A stretch of DNA of 20,232 bases from UMGS363 sp051891935 (GCA_051891935.1 JBJFFR010000050.1:1-20232); one strand, 5' to 3'; counted from the stretch's first letter, positions 1-7,407 are shown. Translations and numbers: made by a program. Notes: a model not told the origin generated them from the letters alone.

Positions 1-54
1 ACCATCGACACGGGGATTTTCAGTCCCCTGCTCTACCGACTGAGCTACAGAAGC
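1..54 (-). tRNA. tRNA-Phe (GAA), 3' end cut by the window edge
   Basis: Read on the minus strand, the gene starts at 54 with acceptor arm GCTTCTG, then a D arm (GCTC...GAGC) and an anticodon stem GGGGA/TCCCC around loop CTGAAAA, giving anticodon GAA for phenylalanine. The T arm and acceptor 3' strand lie partly or wholly outside the window. It is the third gene of a tRNA cluster read from the promoter near 300. Confidence 0.93.
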
Positions 55-72
55 ATTTGTTAAAGACAAAAA

Positions 73-149
73 TGGCGACCCGAAAGAGACTCGAACTCTC
101 GACCTCCGCCGTGACAGGGCGGCGTTCTAACCAACTGAACTATCGGGCC
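73..149 (-). tRNA. tRNA-Asp (GTC)
   Basis: A full cloverleaf is readable on the minus strand: acceptor GGCCCGA pairs with TCGGGTC, the D arm is GTTC/GAAC, and the anticodon stem CCGCC/GGCGG encloses CTGTCAC (anticodon GTC). The T arm GAGAG-TTCGAGT-CTCTT is complete. The terminal CCA is encoded (73-75). It lies 5 bases after tRNA-Val and 18 bases before tRNA-Phe, so the three are probably processed from one transcript. Confidence 0.97.
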
Positions 150-154
150 AAATT

Positions 155-230
155 TGGTGGGAACAATAGGGCTCGAACCTATGACCCTCTGCTTGTAAGG
201 CAGATGCTCTCCCAGCTGAGCTATGCTCCC
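155..230 (-). tRNA. tRNA-Val (TAC)
   Basis: On the minus strand acceptor GGGAGCA pairs with TGTTCCC, the D arm is GCTC/GAGC, the anticodon stem TCTGC/GCAGA encloses CTTACAA (anticodon TAC, valine), and the T arm is ATAGG-TTCGAGC-CCTAT. CCA is encoded at 155-157. It is the first gene of the tRNA cluster, about 40 bases after the predicted transcription start. Confidence 0.97.
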
Positions 231-279
231 ACATTTTGTATCACTCGGAGGTTTTGTCCTCTCTCGTGACGACTTAATT

Positions 280-308
280 ATAATACAACATTTCGAGCAA
301 AAAGTCAA
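280..308 (-). promoter_or_regulatory. Promoter of the tRNA-Val/Asp/Phe operon
   Basis: On the minus strand TTGACT (303-308) is followed after exactly 17 bases by TATTAT (280-285), with an alternative TATAAT three bases on. This is a near-consensus sigma-A promoter pointing at the tRNA cluster, with no other gene between. Confidence 0.85.
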
Positions 309-392
309 GCCTTTTTTACCTGTTTTTTCAACTTTTGTCACATTGCACAACAAATTATCATATTATATATATTCCACTTATAGAATCACTAC

Positions 393-425
393 AAAAATTA
401 TGCCGATCTCACTTTGAAATCGGCA
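393..425 (-). terminator. Rho-independent terminator after the DUF4830 gene
   Basis: TGCCGAT (401-407) pairs with ATCGGCA (419-425) around an 11-base loop. On the minus strand a T-rich run (393-398) follows, about 50 bases after the DUF4830 stop codon. A run of T also follows on the plus strand, so it may work both ways and insulate the tRNA promoter. Confidence 0.7.
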
Positions 426-474
426 ATTTTTCTTCTAAATCTTAACATTGCGGAACAAAAATCAGTTTATATTC

Positions 475-1104
475 TCACTCAAAATCTGTGCTTTTTGCAT
501 CTTCATCCGGAACAAATATTACCTCGGAGGCGTTTTCTGTAACCGTTGTTTCCTCCGAGCCGCTTTCCGTCAGCTGTTCCGTTTCGCTTACAGTTGTTTC
601 AGCCTTGTTTTCGGGCGGCTCTGTTTCGCTCTGCTCGATCTCTGTCAATCCCTTTGTTATAAGCGGCTTGACGAAGCCGTTTTCTTCATCGTCATATTTG
701 AGCTGGCAGGCAATAAGCTTGTCATTGGCAACAAGAAGATCGGCAAACACATTCTCGGAATACTCGGGATAGTTCAGCACCGCATAGCTGAAAAGCGTTG
801 CCTTGTCGCCCTTGTGCTTTTCAAGGTCAAGTCCCTGCGCCTTCTGCATTTCGACATAGCTTTTATATGTATCGTTGAACTCGGACGGTACGGTCACATC
901 CTCACGGCGAACGGGATCGGGTTTGACGATATAGCCCTGACGATTCAGGAACTCGACTCTCTCGGCGTTGCCCGACATCGCAAAAAGCTTATCTGAATCA
1001 GCCTCCTGCTTTGCTTTACCGAGCAGAAAGATCGCAGCAGCCGCAGCCAATATAAGAAGCCCGGCAAGTACGACCTTGCCGCATGATTTGGAAGATTTGC
1101 TCAT
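475..1104 (-). CDS. DUF4830 membrane-anchored protein
   Basis: The protein has 209 residues. A short basic start leads into one membrane segment (about residues 10-29), which anchors an outward-facing domain. Residues about 45-165 match my memory of the DUF4830 pattern of Clostridia: a GY motif near the start, then VPSEFNDTYKSYVEMQKAQG, then a DLEKHKG stretch and VLNYPE. The last 45 residues are a Glu/Thr/Ser-rich tail without predicted fold. The start at 1104 is chosen because AAGGAG lies just upstream; the same frame stays open to 1440, but that extension lies inside the preceding gene and its terminator. The function of the family is unknown. It follows the TPM gene but is separated by a strong terminator, so it is probably transcribed on its own. 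I could not find a clear promoter. Confidence 0.8.
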   Translation of the reverse strand: MSKSSKSCGKVVLAGLLILAAAAAIFLLGKAKQEADSDKLFAMSGNAERVEFLNRQGYIVKPDPVRREDVTVPSEFNDTYKSYVEMQKAQGLDLEKHKGDKATLFSYAVLNYPEYSENVFADLLVANDKLIACQLKYDDEENGFVKPLITKGLTEIEQSETEPPENKAETTVSETEQLTESGSEETTVTENASEVIFVPDEDAKSTDFE

Positions 1105-1182
1105 TGAGATCCACTCCTTAAAATATTTTTCGATAAATATTATGCAGAGTTCGTCCGAAAAAGTACAGGCAATGACAAGTTT

Positions 1183-1224
1183 TATAAAAAGAACCCTGCA
1201 AGCCGTAAGCCTGCAAGGTTCTTT
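1183..1224 (-). terminator. Terminator of the SPFH/zinc-ribbon/TPM operon
   Basis: Arms at 1188-1203 and 1209-1224 form a 16-base-pair stem (two G-U pairs on the minus transcript) with a 5-base loop, followed on the minus strand by a T-rich run. It begins 7 bases after the stop codon of the TPM gene. Confidence 0.88.
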
Positions 1225-1231
1225 GTTATTT

Positions 1232-1999
1232 TTATCTGCTGACAGCACCGCCGCCACCGCCTGCACTGTGGCCTCCGCTGCTTCCGTGACCTCCGCCACC
1301 GCCGCTGCTGCTTTCGATCTTTGTTCTTGTAACAGTTTCACGAAGATAGATATCATTTTTACGATACATATCAATGCTGCCGCTGCGGATATAGTTTGAC
1401 GCGCCGGTCGTACTGTGGAACTTGTAGCGGTGGATAACAATGCCGACTCCTATCGCTGCGGCAGCAATGCCTGCGATAAGTCCTGCAACTATAATGATGA
1501 CGGTGTTGTCGCCGCTGAAATCTCCCTTATCATAATATTCTCTTACGCATTGGAAGTACGTTTCAACGTTGCCTACATCATCAAAATCGACATATTTCTC
1601 CTTGCATCGTTCAAACATACTGTTTACTCTGGAATCATTAAAATAATAATAATCCGGTTCTCCACAGATTGTGAAATGCAAATACTTGCTGTCAATAAGA
1701 TATAAAACACCGCTTATTTCAAGGCTGCCGTAGATCTCCTTGTACCTGCGCTCGGCGTATTCTATCGCCTCATAGCCGTCGGTAGGGAAGTCGATATCGG
1801 TCGTGATGACAGCGATATTCCAGCCTGTGTAGTCGCAAAGCTCCTGCTGTTCCTTCATAAGCGTGGCTTCCTGCTCATCCGTATAAAGATTTGCATTATC
1901 TTCAAAGAAGATCTTTGCCGCAAATGAATTTATGCAAAGACAGAGCGAAGCAAGCAGCGCCAGTGCAAGAGAAACCGCTGTTCTGAATAATTTCCTCAT
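1232..1999 (-). CDS. TPM-domain membrane protein (YdjH/YgcG-like)
   Basis: A 255-residue protein with a signal peptide (about 1-28, ending SFA), a TPM domain (about 29-160; it opens with the typical NLYTDEQEATLMKEQ and has IAVITTDIDFPTDG and GVLYLID), one membrane helix (about 167-190), and a basic then Gly/Ser/His-rich tail of about 30 residues ending in AVSR. This layout is that of B. subtilis YdjH and the YgcG group, although some TPM domains are reported as phosphatases in photosystem II repair. Its start codon overlaps the stop of the upstream zinc-ribbon gene by four bases (ATGA type), which implies translational coupling. Probable role: part of a membrane-bound envelope-stress complex with its two upstream neighbours. 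The role is inferred from context, not seen in the sequence. Confidence 0.85.
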   Translation of the reverse strand: MRKLFRTAVSLALALLASLCLCINSFAAKIFFEDNANLYTDEQEATLMKEQQELCDYTGWNIAVITTDIDFPTDGYEAIEYAERRYKEIYGSLEISGVLYLIDSKYLHFTICGEPDYYYFNDSRVNSMFERCKEKYVDFDDVGNVETYFQCVREYYDKGDFSGDNTVIIIVAGLIAGIAAAAIGVGIVIHRYKFHSTTGASNYIRSGSIDMYRKNDIYLRETVTRTKIESSSGGGGGHGSSGGHSAGGGGGAVSR

Positions 2000-3051
2000 C
2001 CCAGAATACCTCCTGCGATAAAGCCTGCGATCGTACCGAATACGACAAAAAGCCCCACGGCAAGAGCAGCCAGCTTTACTTTTGAGATGGGGAGATAGCC
2101 CTCGATCTTGCCCGTCTGACCGTTCATTGCGAACTCGTAGTCCTTGCCCTTGTACTTATAGTTAAGGAACCATACGGGGAGCATTACATAATGCCAGTTT
2201 GTGCGGACAAGACGGACGTTTTTGAACTGGGGAATGACGCTTGTGTAGCCTATTATCGAATCCATAAGAACTCTTTCCGCACTCTGACTTATGCGCGCTT
2301 TGATATTCGGCAGAACTTCATCCTTTGAAACGTCATATTTATCTGCAAAGAAGCCTGAAAGGTAGGACATATCGAACTGCTTGAATTTTGTATAGTCGAA
2401 CGGCTCGATCGCACTCATAAGAGAGTCTTCGATCTTTTTTGAGCCGTCCGCAGGAACTCCGTCATAGCGAATCTTTGCAGCACGGTTTATCTTGAAATAC
2501 TTGGTTCTTGTTACATTGTAATCGCCCGAAACATAGGTCGTAATGATCCTTGCATCCGCGTCAAGCGCTGCGTCGACCTTGCAGTCGGCAAGCCAGAACG
2601 GCACATAAAGTCCCGTGATCTTTTCAAGGGTGGAAAAAGAGGTATAATCGTTCGGCAGGAACCACTTCTTCTTGCACCATTCCTTGTAGTTGAGCATTGC
2701 CTGCTCTCGGGTCTGACTGAACGGGATGATCATCTCGGGACGACATTCGCCCGTGAGCCTGCCTTTGAGCGACACGGGGCTGTGGCAATAGTAGCAGAAC
2801 GTTGCAGCCGTGTTTTCATCGGCGATTATCTCTGCGCCGCAGTTGTCGCAAATATAAAGGTTGGTGTGCTCATTAAATTCAGCCTGTTCCTCACTGCTTG
2901 GAGTGTTAAGGTCATCGTCCTCGGCTGCATTCCGCTTCAATTCATCAGAAGTGAATTCCGACTGACAGTATTCGCAGATGTGCATCTGTTTTTTGGGGTC
3001 AAAGACTACACTTCCTCCGCAGTTCGGACATTTCATCTGTACTACATCCAT
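1996..3051 (-). CDS. TFIIB-type zinc-ribbon membrane protein (YdjG-like)
   Basis: The protein has 351 residues. Two zinc ribbons lie at the N-terminus: Cys 8/11 with 26/29, and a second CDNC...CYYC pair at about 72-95. A domain of about 200 residues follows, including the MIIPFSQTREQA and GLYVPFWLADC segments typical of this family. A C-terminal membrane helix (about 325-350) ends the protein. Such proteins are often mis-annotated as PriA or replication helicase because of the zinc ribbon; there is no helicase motif here. B. subtilis YdjG has the same architecture and sits between ydjI and ydjH-type partners, as here. It starts 12 bases after the SPFH gene ends, with a GGAG upstream, so the genes are co-transcribed. 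Confidence 0.85.
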   Translation of the reverse strand: MDVVQMKCPNCGGSVVFDPKKQMHICEYCQSEFTSDELKRNAAEDDDLNTPSSEEQAEFNEHTNLYICDNCGAEIIADENTAATFCYYCHSPVSLKGRLTGECRPEMIIPFSQTREQAMLNYKEWCKKKWFLPNDYTSFSTLEKITGLYVPFWLADCKVDAALDADARIITTYVSGDYNVTRTKYFKINRAAKIRYDGVPADGSKKIEDSLMSAIEPFDYTKFKQFDMSYLSGFFADKYDVSKDEVLPNIKARISQSAERVLMDSIIGYTSVIPQFKNVRLVRTNWHYVMLPVWFLNYKYKGKDYEFAMNGQTGKIEGYLPISKVKLAALAVGLFVVFGTIAGFIAGGILG

Positions 3052-3063
3052 TTTGCTTCTCCG

Positions 3064-4305
3064 TTACGGTCTTTTTGCGCCGCAGTTATTGCAGAAGTTG
3101 CCTTTATTTTCGGCGCCGCAGGAGCATTTCCATGAAGCGTTGGGGTTCTTTGAACCGCAGTTGCTGCAGAAATTGCCCGTATTTACTGTGCCGCAGGAGC
3201 ATCTCCACTGACCTGCAGGTGCAGGCTTGGGGCTGCCGCAGTTATTGCAGAAATTACCTGTGTTTTCAGCGCCGCAGGAGCATTTCCATGTATTTGAAGC
3301 TGCCTTTGCTTCTGCCTGCTGCTGCATCTGTGCCGCGTTTGTGCGTGAAGCGGAATCCATAAATCCGCCTGCAGCGCCCATGCCCATTCCCATGCCCATG
3401 AATGCCTGTGCAGCACCTGCGCTGTTGGAGCCTGCCTTGTTAAGACCCTCTGCGATCTGTCCCTGAACATAGCCTTCACGGATAGAAGCGTCCTTGAGCA
3501 TAGCGCCCTGATTGCGCATATTGATGAGCTTCTTGGATTCTTCGTCATAAGAGATGCTTGCGATGCCGACAGAGCATATTTCCATACCTCTTAATTTTGT
3601 CCAGTCGTCATCGAGCGTTTCTGCCATATACTTTGAAAGCTCACGGCTCTTTGAGGTTACGGAAGATATGGGGATACCGTCCGAGGACATCTGATTGATA
3701 GCCGACTGGAGAGCGTCCATGAATTCGTCCGCATACTGGCCGCAGATATCGTTGTAATCAACGGATGAAGCTCCGCGGGGAATAGCCTCGTTAAAGAATT
3801 TGAGAGGATCGGTGATCTTTATCGAGTAGGAACCGTGCGCACGAAGGAAGAGCTCTGCATCGTATCTTGTATCATAGTAGTTGACAGGGTTCTTTGTGCC
3901 GAATTTAACGCCCTTGATCTCCTGGAGATTTATGTAGTAAACACGCTGTGTGCCGCTTACTGTGCCGCCGTGCTTGAAGCGCTCCCAGCTGTCCTTGATG
4001 GATTCGCTTAACTCGCCGTTGAAGAGTGACGGTGCAGACGAGAGATTTACTTCATAGTAACCCTCCTGCGCACAGAAATCAACGACCTTGCCGCTGTCGA
4101 TAAGGAGCATCATCATATTCGGATAAACATGGATGACGGAACCGTTTGAAATAACGTTGTCATTGCCCTTGTTCTTGCCACCCTTTACCTTGATGCCGCT
4201 CACCATGACCGTCGTGTCGGTCATAGGTGCAGGCTCAATAGTTTCGAGCCAGGAATCCTTTAACACTCCTCCTACGGAAGATACTGCTGCGCTGATAAGT
4301 CCCAT
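3064..4305 (-). CDS. SPFH/Band-7 protein with three zinc ribbons (YdjI-like)
   Basis: A 413-residue protein. Residues about 1-290 form an SPFH (virion-core-like) domain of the YdjI type: an N-terminal amphipathic segment, GYYEVNLSSAPSLF, and RVYYINLQEIKGVKFGTKNP. A Gly/Met/Ala-rich linker with repeated MG pairs (about 305-320) and a Gln/Ala stretch follow. The tail has three near-identical zinc ribbons of the form W-x-CSCG-x-x-N-x-GNFC-x-NCG. B. subtilis YdjI is recruited to stressed membranes together with PspA. No PspA gene is visible here, so it could lie elsewhere. The start at 4305 has an excellent AGGAGG 8-9 bases upstream. The gene follows the 44-residue peptide gene by 18 bases and leads into the YdjG-like gene. 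Confidence 0.87.
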   Translation of the reverse strand: MGLISAAVSSVGGVLKDSWLETIEPAPMTDTTVMVSGIKVKGGKNKGNDNVISNGSVIHVYPNMMMLLIDSGKVVDFCAQEGYYEVNLSSAPSLFNGELSESIKDSWERFKHGGTVSGTQRVYYINLQEIKGVKFGTKNPVNYYDTRYDAELFLRAHGSYSIKITDPLKFFNEAIPRGASSVDYNDICGQYADEFMDALQSAINQMSSDGIPISSVTSKSRELSKYMAETLDDDWTKLRGMEICSVGIASISYDEESKKLINMRNQGAMLKDASIREGYVQGQIAEGLNKAGSNSAGAAQAFMGMGMGMGAAGGFMDSASRTNAAQMQQQAEAKAASNTWKCSCGAENTGNFCNNCGSPKPAPAGQWRCSCGTVNTGNFCSNCGSKNPNASWKCSCGAENKGNFCNNCGAKRP

Positions 4306-4323
4306 AATAATACCTCCTGAATA

Positions 4324-4458
4324 TTATTTATTTTTCTTTTTTGAGATCACGCCCATTACAACGGCTGCAATAATGACTACCGCGGCAATAGCCGCAGCGA
4401 TTATGTAAACAGCTGTCGGGATATTTCCCGTCAGAGCGCTTTCGGTCAAAACAGTCAT
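4324..4458 (-). CDS. 44-residue membrane peptide, first gene of the SPFH operon
   Basis: I translated this short frame by hand. It starts at 4458 (MTVLTESALTGN...), has one hydrophobic segment (about residues 16-38), and ends in a basic tail KKKNK. AAAGGAA lies 6 bases before the ATG, and the stop is 18 bases before the SPFH start, so it is very likely a real gene. It has no signal peptide or extracellular domain. Its layout, TGN then helix then lysines, copies the C-terminal anchor of the surface proteins encoded next door (4652-8838), though that could be chance. A small membrane partner for the SPFH protein is plausible. No known family recognised. Confidence 0.72.
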   Translation of the reverse strand: MTVLTESALTGNIPTAVYIIAAAIAAVVIIAAVVMGVISKKKNK

Positions 4459-4478
4459 ATTGATTTCCTTTCTGAAAA

Positions 4479-4497
4479 GTGAAATAGTTTGTTTCAC
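4479..4497 (-). promoter_or_regulatory. Palindrome GTGAAA-N7-TTTCAC, possible operator
   Basis: A perfect 6-base inverted repeat with a 7-base spacer lies just inside the predicted transcript of the SPFH operon (about +8 to +26). The position and symmetry suit a dimeric repressor, but it could also be an RNA hairpin in the leader. No regulator is identified. Confidence 0.4.
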
Positions 4498-4511
4498 ATA
4501 ATTATAGGTTT

Positions 4512-4540
4512 ATTATATCATATATTATTAACAATTGCAA
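4512..4540 (-). promoter_or_regulatory. Promoter of the SPFH/zinc-ribbon/TPM operon
   Basis: On the minus strand TTGCAA (4535-4540), 17 bases, then TATAAT (4512-4517). A second TATAAT at 4501-4506 has no good -35 box. Confidence 0.65.
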
Positions 4541-4583
4541 TATTATTTGCACAAAATACATACTATTCCTGTCAAAATACAAA

Positions 4584-4616
4584 ACAAAAACCGCCCGAGC
4601 GAAAAGCCCGAGCGGT
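4584..4616 (-). terminator. Terminator of the three-gene surface-protein operon
   Basis: On the minus strand an 11-base-pair stem (two G-U pairs), arms 4590-4600 and 4606-4616, with loop TTTTC, is followed by TTTTT. It lies about 35 bases after the stop of the Asp-rich surface protein. Confidence 0.9.
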
Positions 4617-4651
4617 GATTGATTCATAGGTAAATTCTGATTTTATTCAGA

Positions 4652-5587
4652 TTACTTTCTCTTCTTTGCAACGATTGCAGCAACACCTGCTACAGCCATT
4701 ACGGAGAGGATTACAGCAGCGGAAGTGTTGCCTGTGGAAGAAGCTGTTGTGTCAGCGTCTGCAGCAGGAGCATCAGCTGTTGTATCAGCAACGTCAGCCT
4801 CGTCAGCAGCAGCGTCAGCATCATCAGCATCATCTGTTGCAACGTCATCAGCATCGTCAGCAGCAACGTCAGCATCATCAGCATCATCTGTTGCAACGTC
4901 ATCAGCATCGTCAGCTTCATCAGCGTCAACATCAACATCATCAGCATCATCTGTTGCAACGTCGTCAGCATCATCTGTTGCAATGTCATCAGCATCGTCA
5001 GCAGCAGCTTCATCAGCATCTTCTATTGCAGCAGAATCGTCTGTTGCAGCAGCTGCATCATCTTCAGCAGCAGGAGCTTCTTCTACAGGATCGGGAGTAT
5101 CGTCAGAAAGTACAACGCCGTCCTTGCCAAGAACATCAATGCTCTTAACAGTTACAGTGCCGCCCCAAGTCTGGAGCCAGAACTGTGCGTAATTGTCGCT
5201 GTCCTTGAATATAGGTGCATCGCTAAGCCAAGTAATTGTGCCGTTTTCGAGATCAGCAATGATCGGCTTGTCAGCTCTGCCCCACTCGTTCTGCTTCCAG
5301 CCTGTGGAAGGAGAGTTTGCGCCAATACCGCCACCGATCCAAGTAGCAGGTTCAGCAACTTCTTCAGCCTTGAATTCAACATGGTATGTTACACCGTAAA
5401 CATCTGCAATTGTGTAACCGGAATTTGTGATCCAGGAAGGCTTTTCCTGATCGGGCTTTTCCGAAACAATATACATTGTAGCATCAATTCTATGTGTTTC
5501 AGTTGTGAGTGCAAATGTATTTACAGCCATTGCAGATACAGCAAGAGCAGCTGCAGCAACAGTTGCAATGATCTTCTTGAAATTCAT
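4652..5587 (-). CDS. Secreted TGN-tailed surface protein with Asp-rich stalk
   Basis: A 311-residue protein. Signal peptide 1-26 (basic MNFKK start, cleavage after NTFA). Residues about 27-162 are a globular, Trp-rich, beta-type region (GTVTVKSIDVLGKDG near its end), which recalls small carbohydrate-binding beta-sandwiches of Ruminococcus enzymes; that likeness is an impression, not a match. Residues about 163-270 are a low-complexity acidic stalk built from DDADDVAT-like units. SSTGN (283-287), a hydrophobic helix and KKRK end the protein, like a sortase or membrane anchor. The ATG at 5587 is chosen since GGAGG sits 8 bases before it; an in-frame TTG five codons earlier overlaps that site. 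It is the last gene of an operon, 40 bases after its paralogue. Confidence 0.82.
   Translation of the reverse strand: MNFKKIIATVAAAALAVSAMAVNTFALTTETHRIDATMYIVSEKPDQEKPSWITNSGYTIADVYGVTYHVEFKAEEVAEPATWIGGGIGANSPSTGWKQNEWGRADKPIIADLENGTITWLSDAPIFKDSDNYAQFWLQTWGGTVTVKSIDVLGKDGVVLSDDTPDPVEEAPAAEDDAAAATDDSAAIEDADEAAADDADDIATDDADDVATDDADDVDVDADEADDADDVATDDADDADVAADDADDVATDDADDADAAADEADVADTTADAPAADADTTASSTGNTSAAVILSVMAVAGVAAIVAKKRK
4778..5035 (-). repeat. Asp-rich coding repeat (DDADDVAT units)
   Basis: Imperfect tandem units of about 8 residues (24 bases), largely GAT/GAC/GCT codons, encode the stalk of the surface protein at 4652-5587. Long stretches are nearly identical at DNA level, so unit number probably varies between strains. 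Confidence 0.8.
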
Positions 5588-5627
5588 TGTTTTTTCCTCC
5601 AAAAATGATTTTTAAATCCGAAAAAGC

Positions 5628-6341
5628 TTACTTTCTCTTCTTTGCAGCGATAGCAGCAGCGCCAGCAACAGCCATTACGGAAACGATAACTGCAGCGGAA
5701 GTGTTGCCTGTGCCTGTGGATGTTGTTGTAGTTGTGTCAGCAGCGGGAGCGTCAGCTGTAGTATCAGCTGTTGTATCTGCTGTTGTATCTGCAGCTGCTG
5801 CAGGAACGCCGTTCTTCATGATATCAGCGCTCTCGTCTTCGGAAACAACTGTGAAAGCACCTTCTGTTGTGCCTGCAGAAAGTTCAGCAGACTTGATGAT
5901 AACATCGTTTACCTGGAAAGCAAGACCTGCATCAGCGCCGTCGCCGCCCTCATAGTCAACGAATGCAGACCAGCAGGACTCAGGAACTACGAATTCGATG
6001 GATGTAACGTCCTTACCAACAACGATAAAGCCGTCGCCCTTTCTGATAGCTGTATCAGATGTGAGCTGATCTGTGATAGCATCCCATGAAGAGCAGATGT
6101 TCATAGGCTTGAGAAGGTAGTTGCCGTCGCCAACGAGGGGATCTTTTCTCTCAACTTCGAGAACAACCTTAACATCGCCGCCGATTGCAGCAAATTCAGA
6201 CTTAGGGATAGTTGCGCTTGCGGACCAACCGCCTGTGTACTCAGAGTTGAGTGCTACTGTGGAAGCGAATGCGCTTACAGCGAGTGTGGATACTGCAACT
6301 GCAGCTGCAGCAACAGCGGAAAGAATCTTCTTGAAATTCAT
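5628..6341 (-). CDS. Secreted TGN-tailed surface protein
   Basis: A 237-residue protein. Signal peptide 1-26 (MNFKKIL..., cleavage after SAFA) is nearly identical to that of the next gene. Residues about 27-175 form a unique region with beta-strand-like alternation (VKVVLEVERKD, GFIVVGKDVTSIEFVV) and no family I recognise. A TADTTADTTADTTADAP linker (about 183-200) leads to STGTGN, a hydrophobic helix and KKRK. GGAGG is 8 bases before the ATG at 6341. It is the middle gene of an operon: 48 bases after the gene upstream, 40 before the one downstream, no promoter or terminator in either gap. Confidence 0.82.
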   Translation of the reverse strand: MNFKKILSAVAAAAVAVSTLAVSAFASTVALNSEYTGGWSASATIPKSEFAAIGGDVKVVLEVERKDPLVGDGNYLLKPMNICSSWDAITDQLTSDTAIRKGDGFIVVGKDVTSIEFVVPESCWSAFVDYEGGDGADAGLAFQVNDVIIKSAELSAGTTEGAFTVVSEDESADIMKNGVPAAAADTTADTTADTTADAPAADTTTTTSTGTGNTSAAVIVSVMAVAGAAAIAAKKRK

Positions 6342-6389
6342 TGTTTTTTCCTCCAAAAAATTAATTTTTTATAATAAGCTTTTTTAAGC

Positions 6390-7109
6390 TTACTTTCTCT
6401 TTTTAGCAGCAACGGCAGCAGCACCTGCAGCAGCCATTACAGCAGCGATCGCAGCAGCGGAAGCATTGCCTGTGCCTGTGGATGTTGTTGCAGCTGTGTC
6501 ACCTGCGGGAGCAGCTGTATCAGCAGCACCTGCGTAAGCCTTCTGTGCGATCTCGTTTCCGTCAGCGTCAAAGAACTTGAGGTCGGAAATTGCAACAGTC
6601 ATAGCTGTGATAGCTTCGTGGTTGGACCAATCCATGAATACGAGCTCGCTGTCAGCGTTAAGAACATCTGTAGGAAGAAGGAACTTTGCCTCATCCTGTG
6701 CAGTATAGGTTGCGTTTGCCCAGTATGCGTTTCCGTCATCATCATAGTCGGGGCTGATCCAGTAGCCTGTTGAATTCTTGCAGCCGAACCATGTGCCGCC
6801 GCCTACGCCGTTGCCTGCAGCTGTTCCCTCGGGGATAGTATAAGTAACTGTCCAGGATGCAGACTTTACGTTTGCGCAGTCAGCATCTTCGAGGAGATCG
6901 CCTACAACAACACGAAGCTTTGCAGCAGTGCCGTCAGCTGTAGCAGTGAAATCAGCCTGGTTTTCGCTTGTTGAAATAACCTTAACAGTGTTAGGATCAT
7001 CATCAGCGTAGCTTGCGTTAGCCCAGTTTGTTGCTTCTGCAGCAACAGCCATGAGAGATGCAGTCATTGCAACAGCAGCGATGCTTGAAATGAATTTCTT
7101 CATGTTCAT
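6390..7109 (-). CDS. Secreted TGN-tailed surface protein, first gene of operon
   Basis: A 239-residue protein. Signal peptide about 1-26 (MNMKKFISS...). Residues about 27-195 are a unique region rich in Trp, Tyr and Asp (GGGTWFGCKNSTGYWISPDY, then LKFFDADGNEI), a composition seen in sugar-binding beta-sandwich domains, though no family is assigned. A short Ala/Thr linker, then STGTGN, a helix of Ala and Met, and KKRK. The start at 7109 has GGAGG 8 bases upstream; an ATG two codons later is possible but less well spaced. A good promoter lies about 65 bases upstream. The gene leads an operon with its two paralogues downstream. Confidence 0.82.
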   Translation of the reverse strand: MNMKKFISSIAAVAMTASLMAVAAEATNWANASYADDDPNTVKVISTSENQADFTATADGTAAKLRVVVGDLLEDADCANVKSASWTVTYTIPEGTAAGNGVGGGTWFGCKNSTGYWISPDYDDDGNAYWANATYTAQDEAKFLLPTDVLNADSELVFMDWSNHEAITAMTVAISDLKFFDADGNEIAQKAYAGAADTAAPAGDTAATTSTGTGNASAAAIAAVMAAAGAAAVAAKKRK

Positions 7110-7130
7110 TTTGTTTACCTCCATATTTTA

Positions 7131-7157
7131 CGGACTTTTAATTTTTTTGACAGTCCG
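7131..7157 (-). promoter_or_regulatory. Leader hairpin before the surface-protein operon
   Basis: CGGACT (7131-7136) and AGTCCG (7152-7157) are exact inverse complements in the untranslated leader, about 9 bases before the ribosome-binding site. It could stabilise the messenger or tune translation. Confidence 0.35.
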
Positions 7158-7172
7158 CCATTTTCACTGCTA

Positions 7173-7201
7173 ATTATAACATTTTAGCAAAAAATATACA
7201 A
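7173..7201 (-). promoter_or_regulatory. Promoter of the three-gene surface-protein operon
   Basis: On the minus strand TTGTAT (7196-7201), 17 bases, then TATAAT (7173-7178), with a TGT just before the -10 box (extended -10). Confidence 0.75.
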
Positions 7202-7370
7202 CCGCCAAACTGAATAAATCTTATTTTGTTTTTTTAGTGCTTTTTACAAAAAAGAAATATAGCATCCTTACACTAAATACTATTTGTACATTATTTCGAT
7301 ATTTATACAATTTGATATCACATTTCAAACAATAACGGCAAGCCGGATCGGCTTTATAAACATAAACATA

Positions 7371-7407
7371 AAAAAGAGTACCGAGCTTTACACCCGATAC
7401 TCTTTTT
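7371..7407 (-). terminator. Terminator after the surface protein at 7437
   Basis: A stem of 12 or more pairs around loop TGTAAAG (minus strand), with T-runs on both sides, so it can act in both directions. It starts 30 bases after the stop codon. Confidence 0.88.

Noticed and set aside
1105..1440. N-terminal extension of the DUF4830 frame to 1440
   Set aside because: It runs through the terminator and the TPM gene. The start at 1104 has a ribosome-binding site followed by a normal membrane anchor.
1996..3051. PriA-type replication helicase
   Set aside because: Only the zinc ribbons resemble PriA; there are no Walker motifs and the protein has a C-terminal membrane helix.
4778..5035. CRISPR-like regular repeats
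   Set aside because: The period is short and in frame with a signal-peptide protein, there are no unique spacers, and no cas genes are present.
4666..5192. Long plus-strand frames opposite the Asp-rich repeats (Gln/His-rich and Ser/Ala-rich)
   Set aside because: They are shadows of the repeat in other frames, have no ribosome-binding site, and show only the composition forced by GAT/GAC/GCT codons. The same holds for 8381-8914.
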